This document shows positions 15,454-23,234 of a DNA stretch of 64,000 nt, piece after piece (positions within the stretch are counted from its first letter, which is position 1; each line of letters begins with the position of its first letter). This stretch comes from Cellulosimicrobium funkei. GTDB taxonomy: Bacteria; Actinomycetota; Actinomycetes; Actinomycetales; Cellulomonadaceae. The DNA lies in the NCBI RefSeq assembly GCF_004519295.1, contig NZ_SOZH01000013.1, positions 38,823 to 102,822 of the forward strand. Reading direction: 5' to 3'. The notes under the pieces were generated by a model. That model made no database searches, was not told the DNA's origin, and worked only from the letters and a program-made list of their open reading frames with translations. The translations under genes were made by a program, and so were the position numbers.

Positions 15454-17129
15454 GCGTTCTCCTCGGCGCTGGAGGGTGCGGTGTCTGGTGCGTCGTCGGT
15501 GCCGTCGGTGGTCTCGGTGGCAGGCGGGTCGGCCGGCGCGTCCTCGGGTGCGGGCGGCTCGAGCGTCGCGAGGAGCGCGGGAGCGCCCTCGCCGTCCACG
15601 AGGTCGACGGGCAGGAGCAGGCGCAACTCGTCGATCGTCGGGGCGGCGACGTCCTTGAGCCGCCACGCGTGGCGCGCGATCGCGGCGTCGAGCACGTTGC
15701 GGGCCCAGCGGGCGTTGCCGAACCCCTCGGTGCGCGGCTGCGCCGCGGCGAGCCGGGCGAAGACGTCGAGCGCCTCGGGGGTCGGCTCGAAGTCCGCCCG
15801 GGAGGCCATGCTCGCGAAGATGTCGCGCAGCTCGGCGTCGGCGTAGTCCTCGAACGTGATGGTCGTGGAGAACCGCGACTCGAGGCCGGGGTTCGTCGCG
15901 AGGAAGTCGGCCATCGGGCCGGGGTAGCCCGCCACGATGACCACGAGCTCGTCGCGGTGGTCCTCCATGTCCTTGACGAGCGTGTTGATCGCCTCGGCGC
16001 CGTACTGGTCCTCCGCGAGCCCGTACGCCTCGTCGACGAACAGGACGCCGCCGAGCGCGGTCGTGACGACCTCCGACGTCTTCACGGCAGTCTGACCGAG
16101 GTAGCCCGCGACGAGCTCCGAGCGGTCGACCTCGACGAGGTGGCCCTTCTCGAGCAGACCGAGCGCGCGGTAGATGCCCGCGACGAGCCGCGCGACCGTC
16201 GTCTTGCCCGTGCCCGGGTTGCCGAGGAACACGAGGTGACGCGTGAGCGTGGGGCGGGTCAGGCCCGCCTCGGTGCGCAGCTTCTCGACGCGCAGCAGCT
16301 CGGTCTGGCGGTGGATCTCGTCCTTGACGCGCGTGAGGCCCGTGAGCGCGTCGAGCTCGGCGAGCAGCTCCTCGATCGAGCGCGCGGGCTCCTCCTCGAC
16401 CGCCACCTCCGCGGCGGTCTCCGTGGCCGTCTCCGCGCTCCCGGCGGTCGCGCCCGCCGTCGTGCCCGACGCCGGGGCGTGCGTCGTGCCGGACGGCGCG
16501 GCTCCGCCCTCGGTCCCGCGAGCACCGAGCGCGTCGAGGATCGACGCGACGGACGGGAGCTCGGGCGCCGGGCGGCGCAGCGCGTCGAGCGAGCCCTGCG
16601 CGGCGAGCAGGTCGCCGAGGTCGAACGGGTCCGCGCCGCCCGTCGCGCGGCGAGCGGCGAGCGGGCCGCCCGCGGCGGGCGTCGGGCCTGCTGGCGCGTG
16701 GGTCGCAGCAGGGGCGGCCACCGGGCCGGCTCCGGCCTGCTGGACGGCGGCGGTCGCGGCGGCGGCCCCGGCGACGTGCGGGCCGGGGGAGCCGAGGCGC
16801 GCAGCCGCGCGGGCGACGTCGGCGAGCGCCTGCCCGTACGCCGTCGCGTGCTTCGAGCGCGCCGCCCCGAGGGCGGCGAGGACGTCGGTCGGGGACGTGC
16901 GCCAGCGCCGGGCGCTCGACGCCGCGGTGAAGAACGCGCCCGTCGCCGCCGGGTCGTGGCCCAGCGCGGCGAGCCACGCCGCCGGGGCGCCCGGGGAGGA
17001 CTCGGCGACGGCCGCGGCGAGGCGCGCGCCCTCGTCGCGGGCGGCCTCCTCGTCGACGCCCGCGGCACGCGCGGCGGCGTCCAGCGCGTCGAGCGCCGCC
17101 GCGAGGGTCGGGGTGTCCGGGGTGGTCAC
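15450..17129 (-). CDS. CbbX/SpoVK-type AAA+ ATPase
   Basis: A 559-residue protein. The first ~250 residues are Ala-rich, helical and low in complexity. The AAA module follows: SIEELLAELDALTGLTRVKDEI, Walker A GNPGTGKTTVAR, pore-loop region GYLGQTAVKT, Walker B GGVLFVDEAYGLA, and the arginine-finger region NPGLESRFSTTITF. This order is typical of the CbbX/SpoVK subfamily, whose members remodel protein complexes. A short acidic, Thr/Pro-rich tail ends the protein. The GTG is preceded by GGAGG with a 4-nt spacer and overlaps the upstream gene's stop. The VWA protein of the same cluster is a plausible partner, since VWA/AAA pairs often act as chaperone-like units. Confidence 0.88.
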   Translation of the reverse strand: MTTPDTPTLAAALDALDAAARAAGVDEEAARDEGARLAAAVAESSPGAPAAWLAALGHDPAATGAFFTAASSARRWRTSPTDVLAALGAARSKHATAYGQALADVARAAARLGSPGPHVAGAAAATAAVQQAGAGPVAAPAATHAPAGPTPAAGGPLAARRATGGADPFDLGDLLAAQGSLDALRRPAPELPSVASILDALGARGTEGGAAPSGTTHAPASGTTAGATAGSAETATETAAEVAVEEEPARSIEELLAELDALTGLTRVKDEIHRQTELLRVEKLRTEAGLTRPTLTRHLVFLGNPGTGKTTVARLVAGIYRALGLLEKGHLVEVDRSELVAGYLGQTAVKTSEVVTTALGGVLFVDEAYGLAEDQYGAEAINTLVKDMEDHRDELVVIVAGYPGPMADFLATNPGLESRFSTTITFEDYADAELRDIFASMASRADFEPTPEALDVFARLAAAQPRTEGFGNARWARNVLDAAIARHAWRLKDVAAPTIDELRLLLPVDLVDGEGAPALLATLEPPAPEDAPADPPATETTDGTDDAPDTAPSSAEENA

Positions 17130-17692
17130 GGTGCCTCCAGTCGTCCGGGCTCCGACGGCGGACCCGGCTGCGGCGTGCCCCGGCCCGCGCCGGGGTCGAG
17201 CGCGATCGACGAGTCGCGGAACTTCTCCGCGAGGAACGCGCCGTGCGCGACGAGGGCCGCAGCGTCGGCCCGCGACACGGCGTCGGAGATCTTGTCGAGC
17301 GTCACGCCGAGCAGGTCGAGCTGGTCGCACAGCAGCATGAGCGACGTCTTGCCCTGCGCGACGACCCGTCGGTCGGCGAAGTCGCGCGGCAGGCGCAGGT
17401 AGGCGCCGACGGCCTCGGGCAGGTAGCTCGTCGCCGTCGCGACGACCGTGTGCGCCTGCTGCGACCCGCCGCCGAGACGGTCGAGGCGCGGGACCATCTC
17501 CTCGACCGTGCCGGTGATGCGGTGCACGCGCGCCGTCACGGCGGGCGGCACGCGCCCCTCGATCTGCTGCTCGACCCGCTCGACCGACGCGAGGATGTCG
17601 GTCGACGTGGGCGGGGCCGGCAGCTCGTGCTCGGGCTCGGGCGCGGAGGACCGGCCGCCGAGGCGGCCGATCACGTCGGAGAACCAGCCCAT
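17126..17692 (-). CDS. unknown 188-residue protein next to TelA
   Basis: A soluble, mostly helical 188-residue protein starting MGWFSDVIGRLGGRSS. The middle section (STDILASVERVEQQI through PRDFADRRVVAQGKTSLMLL) is amphipathic, and the C terminus is Pro/Gly-rich. There is no membrane helix and no catalytic motif. TelA-family genes are often next to XpaC-like genes, and this position would fit such a partner, but I see no convincing XpaC signature. It lies 53 nt after telA, and its stop overlaps the AAA ATPase start by 4 bp, so it belongs to the same transcript. Confidence 0.75.
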   Translation of the reverse strand: MGWFSDVIGRLGGRSSAPEPEHELPAPPTSTDILASVERVEQQIEGRVPPAVTARVHRITGTVEEMVPRLDRLGGGSQQAHTVVATATSYLPEAVGAYLRLPRDFADRRVVAQGKTSLMLLCDQLDLLGVTLDKISDAVSRADAAALVAHGAFLAEKFRDSSIALDPGAGRGTPQPGPPSEPGRLEAP

Positions 17693-17745
17693 CTAGCTCG
17701 GGGTCCGATCTGTGGTGCGGGGAGGGGTGGTCGAGAGACAGCGCG

Positions 17746-18963
17746 TCACAGCCGGCCGATGTCGAGCGAGCCGCTGCCCGCCTGCGACTGGTCGGAGCGG
17801 CGCGCACGGTCCAGGTACTCGTTCGCCTTCGTCGTCTCCGTCTCCAGGACGCCGATGGTCTGCGCCATGGAGTCGAGCGCCTGCGTCTTGAACGTCGAGA
17901 TCGAGTCGAGCGTCGCGTAGATGTTCGCGAACGCCTGCTGGAGCTGCGGGAGCCCGACGGTCGCGCTCGCGGCCTGCTGCTGGATGCTCGCCGACTGGTC
18001 CGCCAGCATCTTCGAGGTCGACGCGATCATGTTCGACGTCGTCGTGTTGAGCGCCGTGATCTGGTCGAGCACGAGCTTCTGGTTCGCGAGCGCCTGCGCC
18101 ACGATGACGGCGGTCCGCAGCGCCGAGATCGTCGTGGTCGTCGCGCGGTCGACGCCCTTGATGAGCTCGAGGTTGTTCTTCATGATGATGTCCATCGCGA
18201 GGTAGCCCTGGATGGACACCGCGAGCTGCGTGAGCAGGTCCTGGTGCTTCTGGCGCACGTAGAACAGCACGTCCTCGCGCAGCGCCTTGGCCCGCTCCGG
18301 GTCGCTCGCCTCGATCTCCGCGATCTTCGTGGACAGCTCGGTGTCGAGGCGCTCGGCGATGAAGATGTACTGGTTGAGCCGCGCCATCGTGTCCCAGAGG
18401 TTCTGCTTCTCCAGGTTGAGCGCTGCGTTGTCCTTGCGGAGCTCGTCCTGGCCGTTGTACAGCGACTGGACGATCGCGTTGAGCTGCTTCTGCGAGCTCT
18501 CGTAGCGGCGGAAGTAGTCCTGGAGCTTCCCGCCGAACGGGATGAGGCCCAGGAACTTCTTGCCGACGCTCGCCTCGCTCGGGTCGAGGTCCTCCACGGT
18601 GCGGCGCAGCTCGAGCAGCGACTTGCTCACCTTCGAGCTGTCGGACACGCCGCCCTCGCGCAGCTCCTTGACCGGCATCTCCAGCATGCGGTTGGAGACG
18701 TCGGCCGCGGCGCGGATGTCCTTGTCGCCCATCTTGCGGACGTCGTCCGCCTTCGCGCCGAACTCGGGGGAGCGGGTGTCCGTGGTCAGGAGCTGGTCGA
18801 GGTAGGACGACACCTTCGACTCGAGACCCGGGATGGCCGCCTCGTCGACGCGCGGCGCGAGCGCCGGGGCCTGGGTCGCCGCGACGGGCTTGACGGGCTC
18901 CGGGGCGCTGAGCGTGAGCGTCTCCGTCGGGGCGGGGGGCTGGAGCGGTGCTGCCTCGGTCAT
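17746..18963 (-). CDS. telA: TelA family (toxic-anion-resistance-like) protein
   Basis: A 405-residue protein with the TelA domain from about residue 50 to 390. It has long amphipathic helices including KDIRAAADVSNRMLEMP, KKFLGLIPFGGKLQDYFRRY, VRQKHQDLLTQLAVSIQGYL and LRTAVIVAQALANQKLVLDQ. The family was named for tellurite resistance, but members are widespread coiled-coil proteins linked to membrane-stress responses, and the biochemical function is unknown. It is the first gene of the ten-gene cluster. The ATG has a GAAGGA site. The upstream 275 nt are free of genes and hold an AT-rich patch that may be the cluster promoter. Confidence 0.92.
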   Translation of the reverse strand: MTEAAPLQPPAPTETLTLSAPEPVKPVAATQAPALAPRVDEAAIPGLESKVSSYLDQLLTTDTRSPEFGAKADDVRKMGDKDIRAAADVSNRMLEMPVKELREGGVSDSSKVSKSLLELRRTVEDLDPSEASVGKKFLGLIPFGGKLQDYFRRYESSQKQLNAIVQSLYNGQDELRKDNAALNLEKQNLWDTMARLNQYIFIAERLDTELSTKIAEIEASDPERAKALREDVLFYVRQKHQDLLTQLAVSIQGYLAMDIIMKNNLELIKGVDRATTTTISALRTAVIVAQALANQKLVLDQITALNTTTSNMIASTSKMLADQSASIQQQAASATVGLPQLQQAFANIYATLDSISTFKTQALDSMAQTIGVLETETTKANEYLDRARRSDQSQAGSGSLDIGRL

Positions 18964-19238
18964 GTCGGTCCTTCGCTCGTGCGTGCCGTCGGACGCCGTC
19001 GGTGGCGGGTGGAGGACGCCCTCGCGGGCTCCCCCTCGACCCGGGCGAACCGGGTGGAACCGGCCTGCGCCGGTCGGGCGAGTATATCTACGACCGGTGG
19101 CCGGATCTTTACCCTTTCCGGGGATCGGGAGGGTGAGAACTCCCCATGTCAGACCAACGTTCGGGCGGCCGGCGAGTTCCGCCCCTCGGCCTGCGTGGCG
19201 GTGCACCGGGGTGCCCGGCGACAGCGTGCGCACGTCCC
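18964..19238 (-). promoter_or_regulatory. intergenic region upstream of telA, probable cluster promoter
   Basis: No gene is visible in these 275 nt. Most of it is GC-rich, except an AT-rich patch at 19082-19115 whose minus strand reads TAGATATACT. That could serve as a -10 for the leftward telA-to-FHA transcript, giving a leader of roughly 115 nt. A matching -35 is not obvious. The position is inferred from base composition only. Confidence 0.35.
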
Positions 19239-19703
19239 TCAGCGGGGCGACCGGAGGAAGTCCGCGGCGAGCTCTGCGGGGGTGGCGCCGGTGAACCCGG
19301 TGCCGTCCAGCGGTCGCGTGAGCTCCTGGGCGCGGGTGCCGTCGGTGATCGTCACGCGGAGCGTGTCCGCGTGCCAGCGGATCCGCCGGTACGCCAGCGG
19401 CTGCCCGAAGTCCCGGAGCAGGCCCTCCCAGGTGCCCAGGTCGATCAGGTACGCGGCCCACCCGAGCCGCCGGGACCAGGGCGGGAAGCCACTCGCCTCC
19501 ACCCCGGGGACGACCGGGACCAGCCCGGCGACGCCGGCCGCGAGCGCAGCCCAGACGGCCCGCGAGCCCTGCCCTACGAACAGGTCCACGCTCCCGCCCT
19601 GGACGGTCCGGACGCGCACGCCGCCCGGGAACGGCTCGAGCGCGAGCGTCACCGGGTCGGGGCCAGGCTGGCCCGCCTCGATCTGGCCGACCGCAGCGAT
19701 CAA
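19239..19703 (-). CDS. hypothetical protein, 154 residues
   Basis: A TTG-initiated frame of 154 residues with normal protein-like composition (for example VRVRTVQGGSVDLFVGQGSRAVW, RRLGWAAYLIDLGTWEGLL and TDGTRAQELTRPLDG). There is no signal peptide or membrane helix and no motif I recognise. The start is uncertain because no strong ribosome-binding site is visible. The end of the frameshifted secreted gene lies only 15 nt upstream, so the two may be co-transcribed. It could be a partner of that protein. Confidence 0.55.
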   Translation of the reverse strand: MIAAVGQIEAGQPGPDPVTLALEPFPGGVRVRTVQGGSVDLFVGQGSRAVWAALAAGVAGLVPVVPGVEASGFPPWSRRLGWAAYLIDLGTWEGLLRDFGQPLAYRRIRWHADTLRVTITDGTRAQELTRPLDGTGFTGATPAELAADFLRSPR

Positions 19704-19718
19704 GATCCCCGAGCGTGC

Positions 19719-20368
19719 TCACGTCCCTCTCCGTCCTGCGCCTCGCGCCGTCGCCGACCGCGACTCGCGTCCCGTCGTCCGTCCAGGGTCGGTGACCGCA
19801 TTCTCCGCCCCGCGGCCCGTGCGTGAGTCCTGTCGCTGCGAGCTCGTGAAGGCCTCGATCACGAGCTTCGCTGCGCGGACGTTCTCCTCGGGCACGTGCT
19901 CGTCGTAGAACCAGGTGCGCTCCTCGCCGTCGGGGGTGAGCGCGACGGTCACCGCCTCCGCGAACGCCTCCCGCGCGGGACGGAGCGTCGGCCGCTCGCG
20001 GTCGAGCTCGACGACGACCAGGTCCCGGAGGTCGTCCTCCGACAGGCCCAGCAACGCGTCGAGCCCGTGACCGAGCTCCACCACCACCCGACGCCGTCCG
20101 GGACGAACCGCCACCGCACGTCGCACACCGGCAGCCCACGGGCCCCGAGCCGCTCGATCTCCTCCCACGCGATGGCATTGACGACGCCCGCGACGTCGTG
20201 GGGCACGCACGGCGCCCCGGACGTCACGGGGGAGTAGGCGGCGAAGCGCGGGGACGGGACGGTCGCGGGCAGGTCGGCGCTCGCGGTCGAACCGACGAGC
20301 GTGGCCGGGACGGCGAGGAGGAGGGCAGCGCAGAGCGCGCGACGGCGAGCGTGCCCCCAGCGACCCAC
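19719..20368 (-). pseudogene. secreted hypothetical protein, apparently frameshifted
   Basis: The first part, starting at the GTG 20366-20368, has a clear signal peptide (basic RRRALCAALLLAVPATL, cleavage after TASA) and continues to VPDGVG. At about 20088-20101 the frame runs into GTGGTGGTGG on the minus strand. Continuing in that frame gives implausible Ser/Thr-rich sequence, while the next frame resumes a normal protein (VELGHGLDALLGLSEDD, REAFAEAVTVALTPDGEERTW, EENVRAAKLVIEAFTS) to the stop at 19719. This looks like one gene of about 215 residues broken by a one- or two-base slip in the GTG repeat. It could be a true mutation or a sequencing error. I do not recognise the family. Confidence 0.6.
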
Positions 20369-20514
20369 GTACCGGAGAGAGGGACGTGCGCCGTTCCTGA
20401 TACCCGGGTGAGGAAGAGACCTGCCTCGGCCGGCACGAGCATGTGGGGACCGTCGCGCCGCAGGCGCTTCCAGGCTCGCCCGGGCGTGATGTGCGTCGCG
20501 CGAGGGTCGCGCGT

Positions 20515-20553
20515 GGTGCCCCGAGCAGGACTTGAACCTGCAACCTACGGATT
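20515..20553 (-). repeat. left attachment site (orphan 3' half of tRNA-Arg)
   Basis: This 39-bp copy matches the 3' half of tRNA-Arg(TCT) at 23063-23101 with one mismatch, in the T-loop region. No 5' half of a tRNA lies beyond it: the sequence diverges exactly in the anticodon loop. It is therefore an att duplication, not a second tRNA gene. Confidence 0.85.
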
Positions 20554-20569
20554 CCTACGTTCGAAACAT

Positions 20570-20637
20570 ATAGACGCAGGTCTAGAGCAAATAGACAGCC
20601 ATAGACGATTCTCCTGAACTTATGGACGTACGTCTAT
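20570..20637. repeat. TAGACG repeat cluster inside left end of island
   Basis: ATAGACG or a one-base variant occurs at 20570, 20591, 20601 and 20622, and the inverted form CGTCTAT at 20631-20637. The last two form a 16-nt near-palindrome ATGGACGTACGTCTAT. GTAGACG occurs twice more inside the right end (23003, 23016). Short repeats placed this way beside att cores usually are integrase arm-type binding sites (inference). Confidence 0.55.
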
Positions 20638-20850
20638 TTTGGCTGCACGCCCGGAATTCTGCGGCTCCTGGTGGAAGGGCGTTTCCGTGGGGTAAGCGTG
20701 GGCGAGAGTCAGTCTGTGCGGGTCAGCGTCGCTCGACGGCGTCGGCCACAGCCATGCCCATCCCTCGCGTCCCTCGCGCGAGATGTATTCACCGGCTAAT
20801 CGGTCCTCGTCGGGCTTTTGCGTCGGTGCCACGCCCGTGTCCTCAGGCAT
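20620..20850 (-). CDS. possible small protein, 76 residues
   Basis: An ATG at 20848-20850 overlaps the end of the preceding gene by 8 nt and opens a 76-residue frame rich in Pro, Glu and Arg (MPEDTGVAPTQKPDEDRLAGE at the start). No motif, helix pattern or ribosome-binding site supports it strongly. The overlap with the upstream stop is the main argument. It may be non-coding sequence near the end of the island. Confidence 0.3.
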   Translation of the reverse strand: MPEDTGVAPTQKPDEDRLAGEYISREGREGWAWLWPTPSSDADPHRLTLAHAYPTETPFHQEPQNSGRAAKIDVRP

Positions 20851-21538
20851 CAGGTCGGATGTACGAGGTCACTTTGACAAGGCCTGTTGGAAGATCAGAG
20901 ACCGCTCGCGCAAGGTCTGGTGTCACAAGTTTCACCTCGAGGAGGACCTGTGGCTGCGCCTGCTCTGTTGCCGATTCGCCAAAGGCGCTGAGCAGTTCGT
21001 CGGGGACGTGCGCGTACAGGCCTCGGGCCGTCGCCAGCTCGATACGGGTCCACTGGCACCGGACAAACCGGAACTGGGGGACTGATATGCCCTCCGCGCG
21101 CAGCACGCGTTGGGCGGTGGGGGCGTCGAACACACACAAGCTGCCGACGAGGTCGCTCCGTGGCGTGGTGTGCGCTGCGGCGAGCAGGTCTGCGCCCGTG
21201 AGCGCGTCGAGCGCCTTTCGCAGGATGGCGTAGCGCGATGGCTCGATCGGTCTGCGGGCAAGGGCTCTCTGCTGGAGGGGCTTGCGCTCCTCGCGCGTGA
21301 CCGTCACGCGGTAGACGGCGATGCCGGAGCCGTCCCAGATCCCGTGCACCTTCAGCAGCTCGTCAGGTAGAAGGGTGGGCTCAGGTGGATCGGGCCACGT
21401 GGTCCGCACCGTCCATGGCGAGTCGTAGGGGGCAGTTTGCGCATGTTCCGGGTCGAGGGCGAGGCCTGTCTCGCCCTCGACCACAATGGGGAGTCCGGTG
21501 GCCACTACTCGTGACCCCGGCTGCAGCCCTTCGATCAC
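20843..21538 (-). CDS. unknown cytoplasmic protein encoded by the island
   Basis: A frame of about 231 residues from a GTG at 21536-21538, just after the stop of the small secreted protein. It has a protein-like composition with segments such as GSRVVATGLPIVVEGETGLAL, VHGIWDGSGIAVYRVTVTREE, ATARGLYAHVPDELLSAFGE and QVLLEVKLVTPDLARAVSDL. There is no signal peptide, membrane helix or known motif. The frame is open further upstream to 21625, so the true start is uncertain. Translational coupling to the secreted gene 12 nt upstream is likely. Its lower GC fits the rest of the island. Confidence 0.55.
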   Translation of the reverse strand: MIEGLQPGSRVVATGLPIVVEGETGLALDPEHAQTAPYDSPWTVRTTWPDPPEPTLLPDELLKVHGIWDGSGIAVYRVTVTREERKPLQQRALARRPIEPSRYAILRKALDALTGADLLAAAHTTPRSDLVGSLCVFDAPTAQRVLRAEGISVPQFRFVRCQWTRIELATARGLYAHVPDELLSAFGESATEQAQPQVLLEVKLVTPDLARAVSDLPTGLVKVTSYIRPDA

Positions 21539-21549
21539 TGTGATGGCGC

Positions 21550-21969
21550 TCAGTAGTTCGTCCCTACCATGACCATCCAGTAGTAGTACCCGGTCGGGCA
21601 GCCTGGCATGTAGGACCGCTGGCACTTCCAGGACTTGAAGTCCGGTGCCACCTTCTTCAGGTACGCCACGCGAGCCTGGCAGTTCGCCGACGATGTGATG
21701 TGGAAACCGTCGTAGGGCGTACAGGTGATGACCTGCGGCGTAACGATGATCCCGCCGTCATCAGTGTCGACAGCGCCCCGCTCATCGATGCCCTGGAGCT
21801 TGCTGGCGACGTGGAGCTGGGCAACCTCGGCCTTCGCGTTCTCGGCGGCTGCGCACGCCGCTGCTGCGGCTGCCGGGCGAGCGCCGACAAGTAGGGCAAC
21901 CAGGATGGTCGCCAGCGCGGCAAGGGGGATCAACCCCTTGCGTGCACGCAAAGCGATGGATTCGTTCAT
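21550..21969 (-). CDS. small secreted cysteine-containing protein
   Basis: 139 residues. A basic start (MNESIALRARKG), a strongly hydrophobic stretch (LIPLAALATILVALLVG) and ARPAAAAA form a clear signal peptide. The mature ~105 residues contain five or six cysteines (ACAAAENAKAE, ITCTPYDGF, SANCQARV, WKCQRSYMPGC) and end in an aromatic tail YYYWMVMVGTNY, suggesting a small disulfide-stabilised exported protein. The ATG at 21967-21969 is chosen because GGAG lies 7 nt upstream. That site lies inside a perfect hairpin (21973-21998). Its function is unknown. Confidence 0.7.
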   Translation of the reverse strand: MNESIALRARKGLIPLAALATILVALLVGARPAAAAAACAAAENAKAEVAQLHVASKLQGIDERGAVDTDDGGIIVTPQVITCTPYDGFHITSSANCQARVAYLKKVAPDFKSWKCQRSYMPGCPTGYYYWMVMVGTNY

Positions 21970-21972
21970 TTC

Positions 21973-21998
21973 CACGCTCCTCTCTCGTTAGGAGCGTG
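21973..21998 (-). promoter_or_regulatory. hairpin enclosing the ribosome-binding site of the secreted peptide gene
   Basis: CACGCTCCT, eight loop bases, AGGAGCGTG: a perfect 9-bp inverted repeat directly before the start codon. In the mRNA the AGGAG of the right arm is the only ribosome-binding site for the gene, so the stem would hide it. This suggests translational control or a dual-use operator (inference). Confidence 0.55.
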
Positions 21999-22119
21999 CG
22001 CGAACTCCTGCAGCCCCCTGCTGGTGCCTGGGACGGTACGCCCGAACGTGTTCCTTGTCCCGGGATACCCCGGCCCGCCCGGCTCTGCAGCAGTCGCTAC
22101 GGGCGACCCCAGGCTCCAC

Positions 22120-22335
22120 TCAACTGCCTGACCTGCACAAACGGATTCGATAGCCGGTTGACAGGTAGCGCACGTAGACCTGACGGCCCGCCCACGCGAC
22201 GGCCTCGCCGTCGATGCGCGCCCCGCCGCTCTGGCGCTGCGTGACCCACGCCCGCACCGGGATGCCCTCGGCCGGGCGCACGATCCGCTCGCCGCGCCGC
22301 GCGAGCTCGGGCGCTTCCTCGGCGTGGTCGCGCAT
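22120..22335 (-). CDS. small hypothetical protein, 71 residues
   Basis: A 71-residue frame from the ATG at 22333-22335. The second half (PVRAWVTQRQSGGARIDGEAV, then WAGRQVYVRYLSTGYRI) looks like a compact beta-rich domain. I associate this general style with small proteins on actinobacterial phages and conjugative elements, but cannot name the family. There is no strong ribosome-binding site. It may be a remnant of a larger element. Confidence 0.45.
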   Translation of the reverse strand: MRDHAEEAPELARRGERIVRPAEGIPVRAWVTQRQSGGARIDGEAVAWAGRQVYVRYLSTGYRIRLCRSGS

Positions 22336-22428
22336 CGACGGTCTCGACGCTCATCGACGCGAACGCTGACCTTGCCGCAGCGGCGGGTCAGCTTGGCCCC
22401 GCAGGCACCGACGTGACCGCACGCCACC

Positions 22429-22984
22429 ATGTTCAGAGGACCCACGCAGGCCCCGACGTTCGTACCGTGGTTGACACGATGGCTGCCGCGGCTGGTTGAA
22501 CTCGATGGCCTGTCGCACGAGAAGTTTGAGAAGTTCGCGACTGCGGCCATGACGAGTCGAGACAGCGAAGGGGTCGACCCTGCCGAGCTCGTCAAGTTGC
22601 TCATCGGGAAGGGGGGAAGCGCCGAAGGGCATCCTCATGCAGAGATGGATACGACACTTCGAGAGCTCGAGCGCGCAGTCGGTGGAGAAGGTCGAGGAGA
22701 TCGCCGGAGCGCTCGGGGTCAACGATTCGAAGGTGCGACGGCGCATGAGCTCGAAGATCGCCGAGCTGCTCCGCGGTCGTGCCTTCGACGCGCGGAACGA
22801 GATCAGCCACGAGCTCCACCTAACGCATCCTTCTGGGGACCGCCGAGCAGCACTTGAGCGCCGCAAGCGCGTGCGGAAGTACGACGAAGTGCGCGAGATG
22901 GCTCAGGAGTGCCTCGACGTCACCCAACTCATCATCAACGACGCCTCTATCCGCCTCGCCCCTGAGCCCGATTCCGTGGGGTAA
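22429..22984 (+). pseudogene. HEPN-like protein gene, apparently frameshifted
   Basis: The frame from the ATG at 22429 encodes FVPWLTRWLPRLVELDGLSHE and continues to LVKLLIGKG, then meets a run of six G at 22611-22616. Removing one G joins it to the next frame (GEAPKGILMQRWIRHFESS, then EIAGALGVNDSKVRRRMSSK), which ends at TAA 22982-22984. The combined product would be about 185 helical residues. The second half holds R-NEIS-H in ARNEISHEL at 22793-22810, matching the RX4-6H motif of HEPN ribonucleases. HEPN proteins are frequent in toxin-antitoxin and defence systems; no adjacent antitoxin is obvious. The run could be a real mutation or an assembly error. It is the only rightward gene of the island. 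Confidence 0.55.
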
Positions 22985-23002
22985 CCGTGGGTTCCGGCGG
23001 GA

Positions 23003-23053
23003 GTAGACGAAGTGCGTAGACGGCCCGTGCCAGCGTTTGCGCTGGTCACGGCC
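23003..23053 (+). terminator. hairpin and TAGACG repeats at right end of island
   Basis: After the HEPN gene stop come two GTAGACG copies (23003, 23016) and a hairpin whose core is CCAGCG-TTTG-CGCTGG, with a partly extended stem over about 23023-23053. The hairpin could end HEPN transcription before the tRNA, which is on the other strand. It has no T-run, as is common in actinobacteria. Confidence 0.45.
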
Positions 23054-23064
23054 CGTTCCGGCGG

Positions 23065-23137
<73 letters not shown>

Positions 23138-23234
23138 GCGCGCCCATCGTAGTGGGAGCCGGGCGTGCTCGGGAGGTGGGGCCGCGGTGGTGGAGCCGCA
23201 GGTCGGGTGGTCGTGCGTCGTCCGGCGCGTGCGT

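Noticed and set aside
20515..20553. A second tRNA-Arg gene
   Set aside because: Only the 3' half matches; there is no D-arm or 5' acceptor strand. It is an attachment-site duplication.
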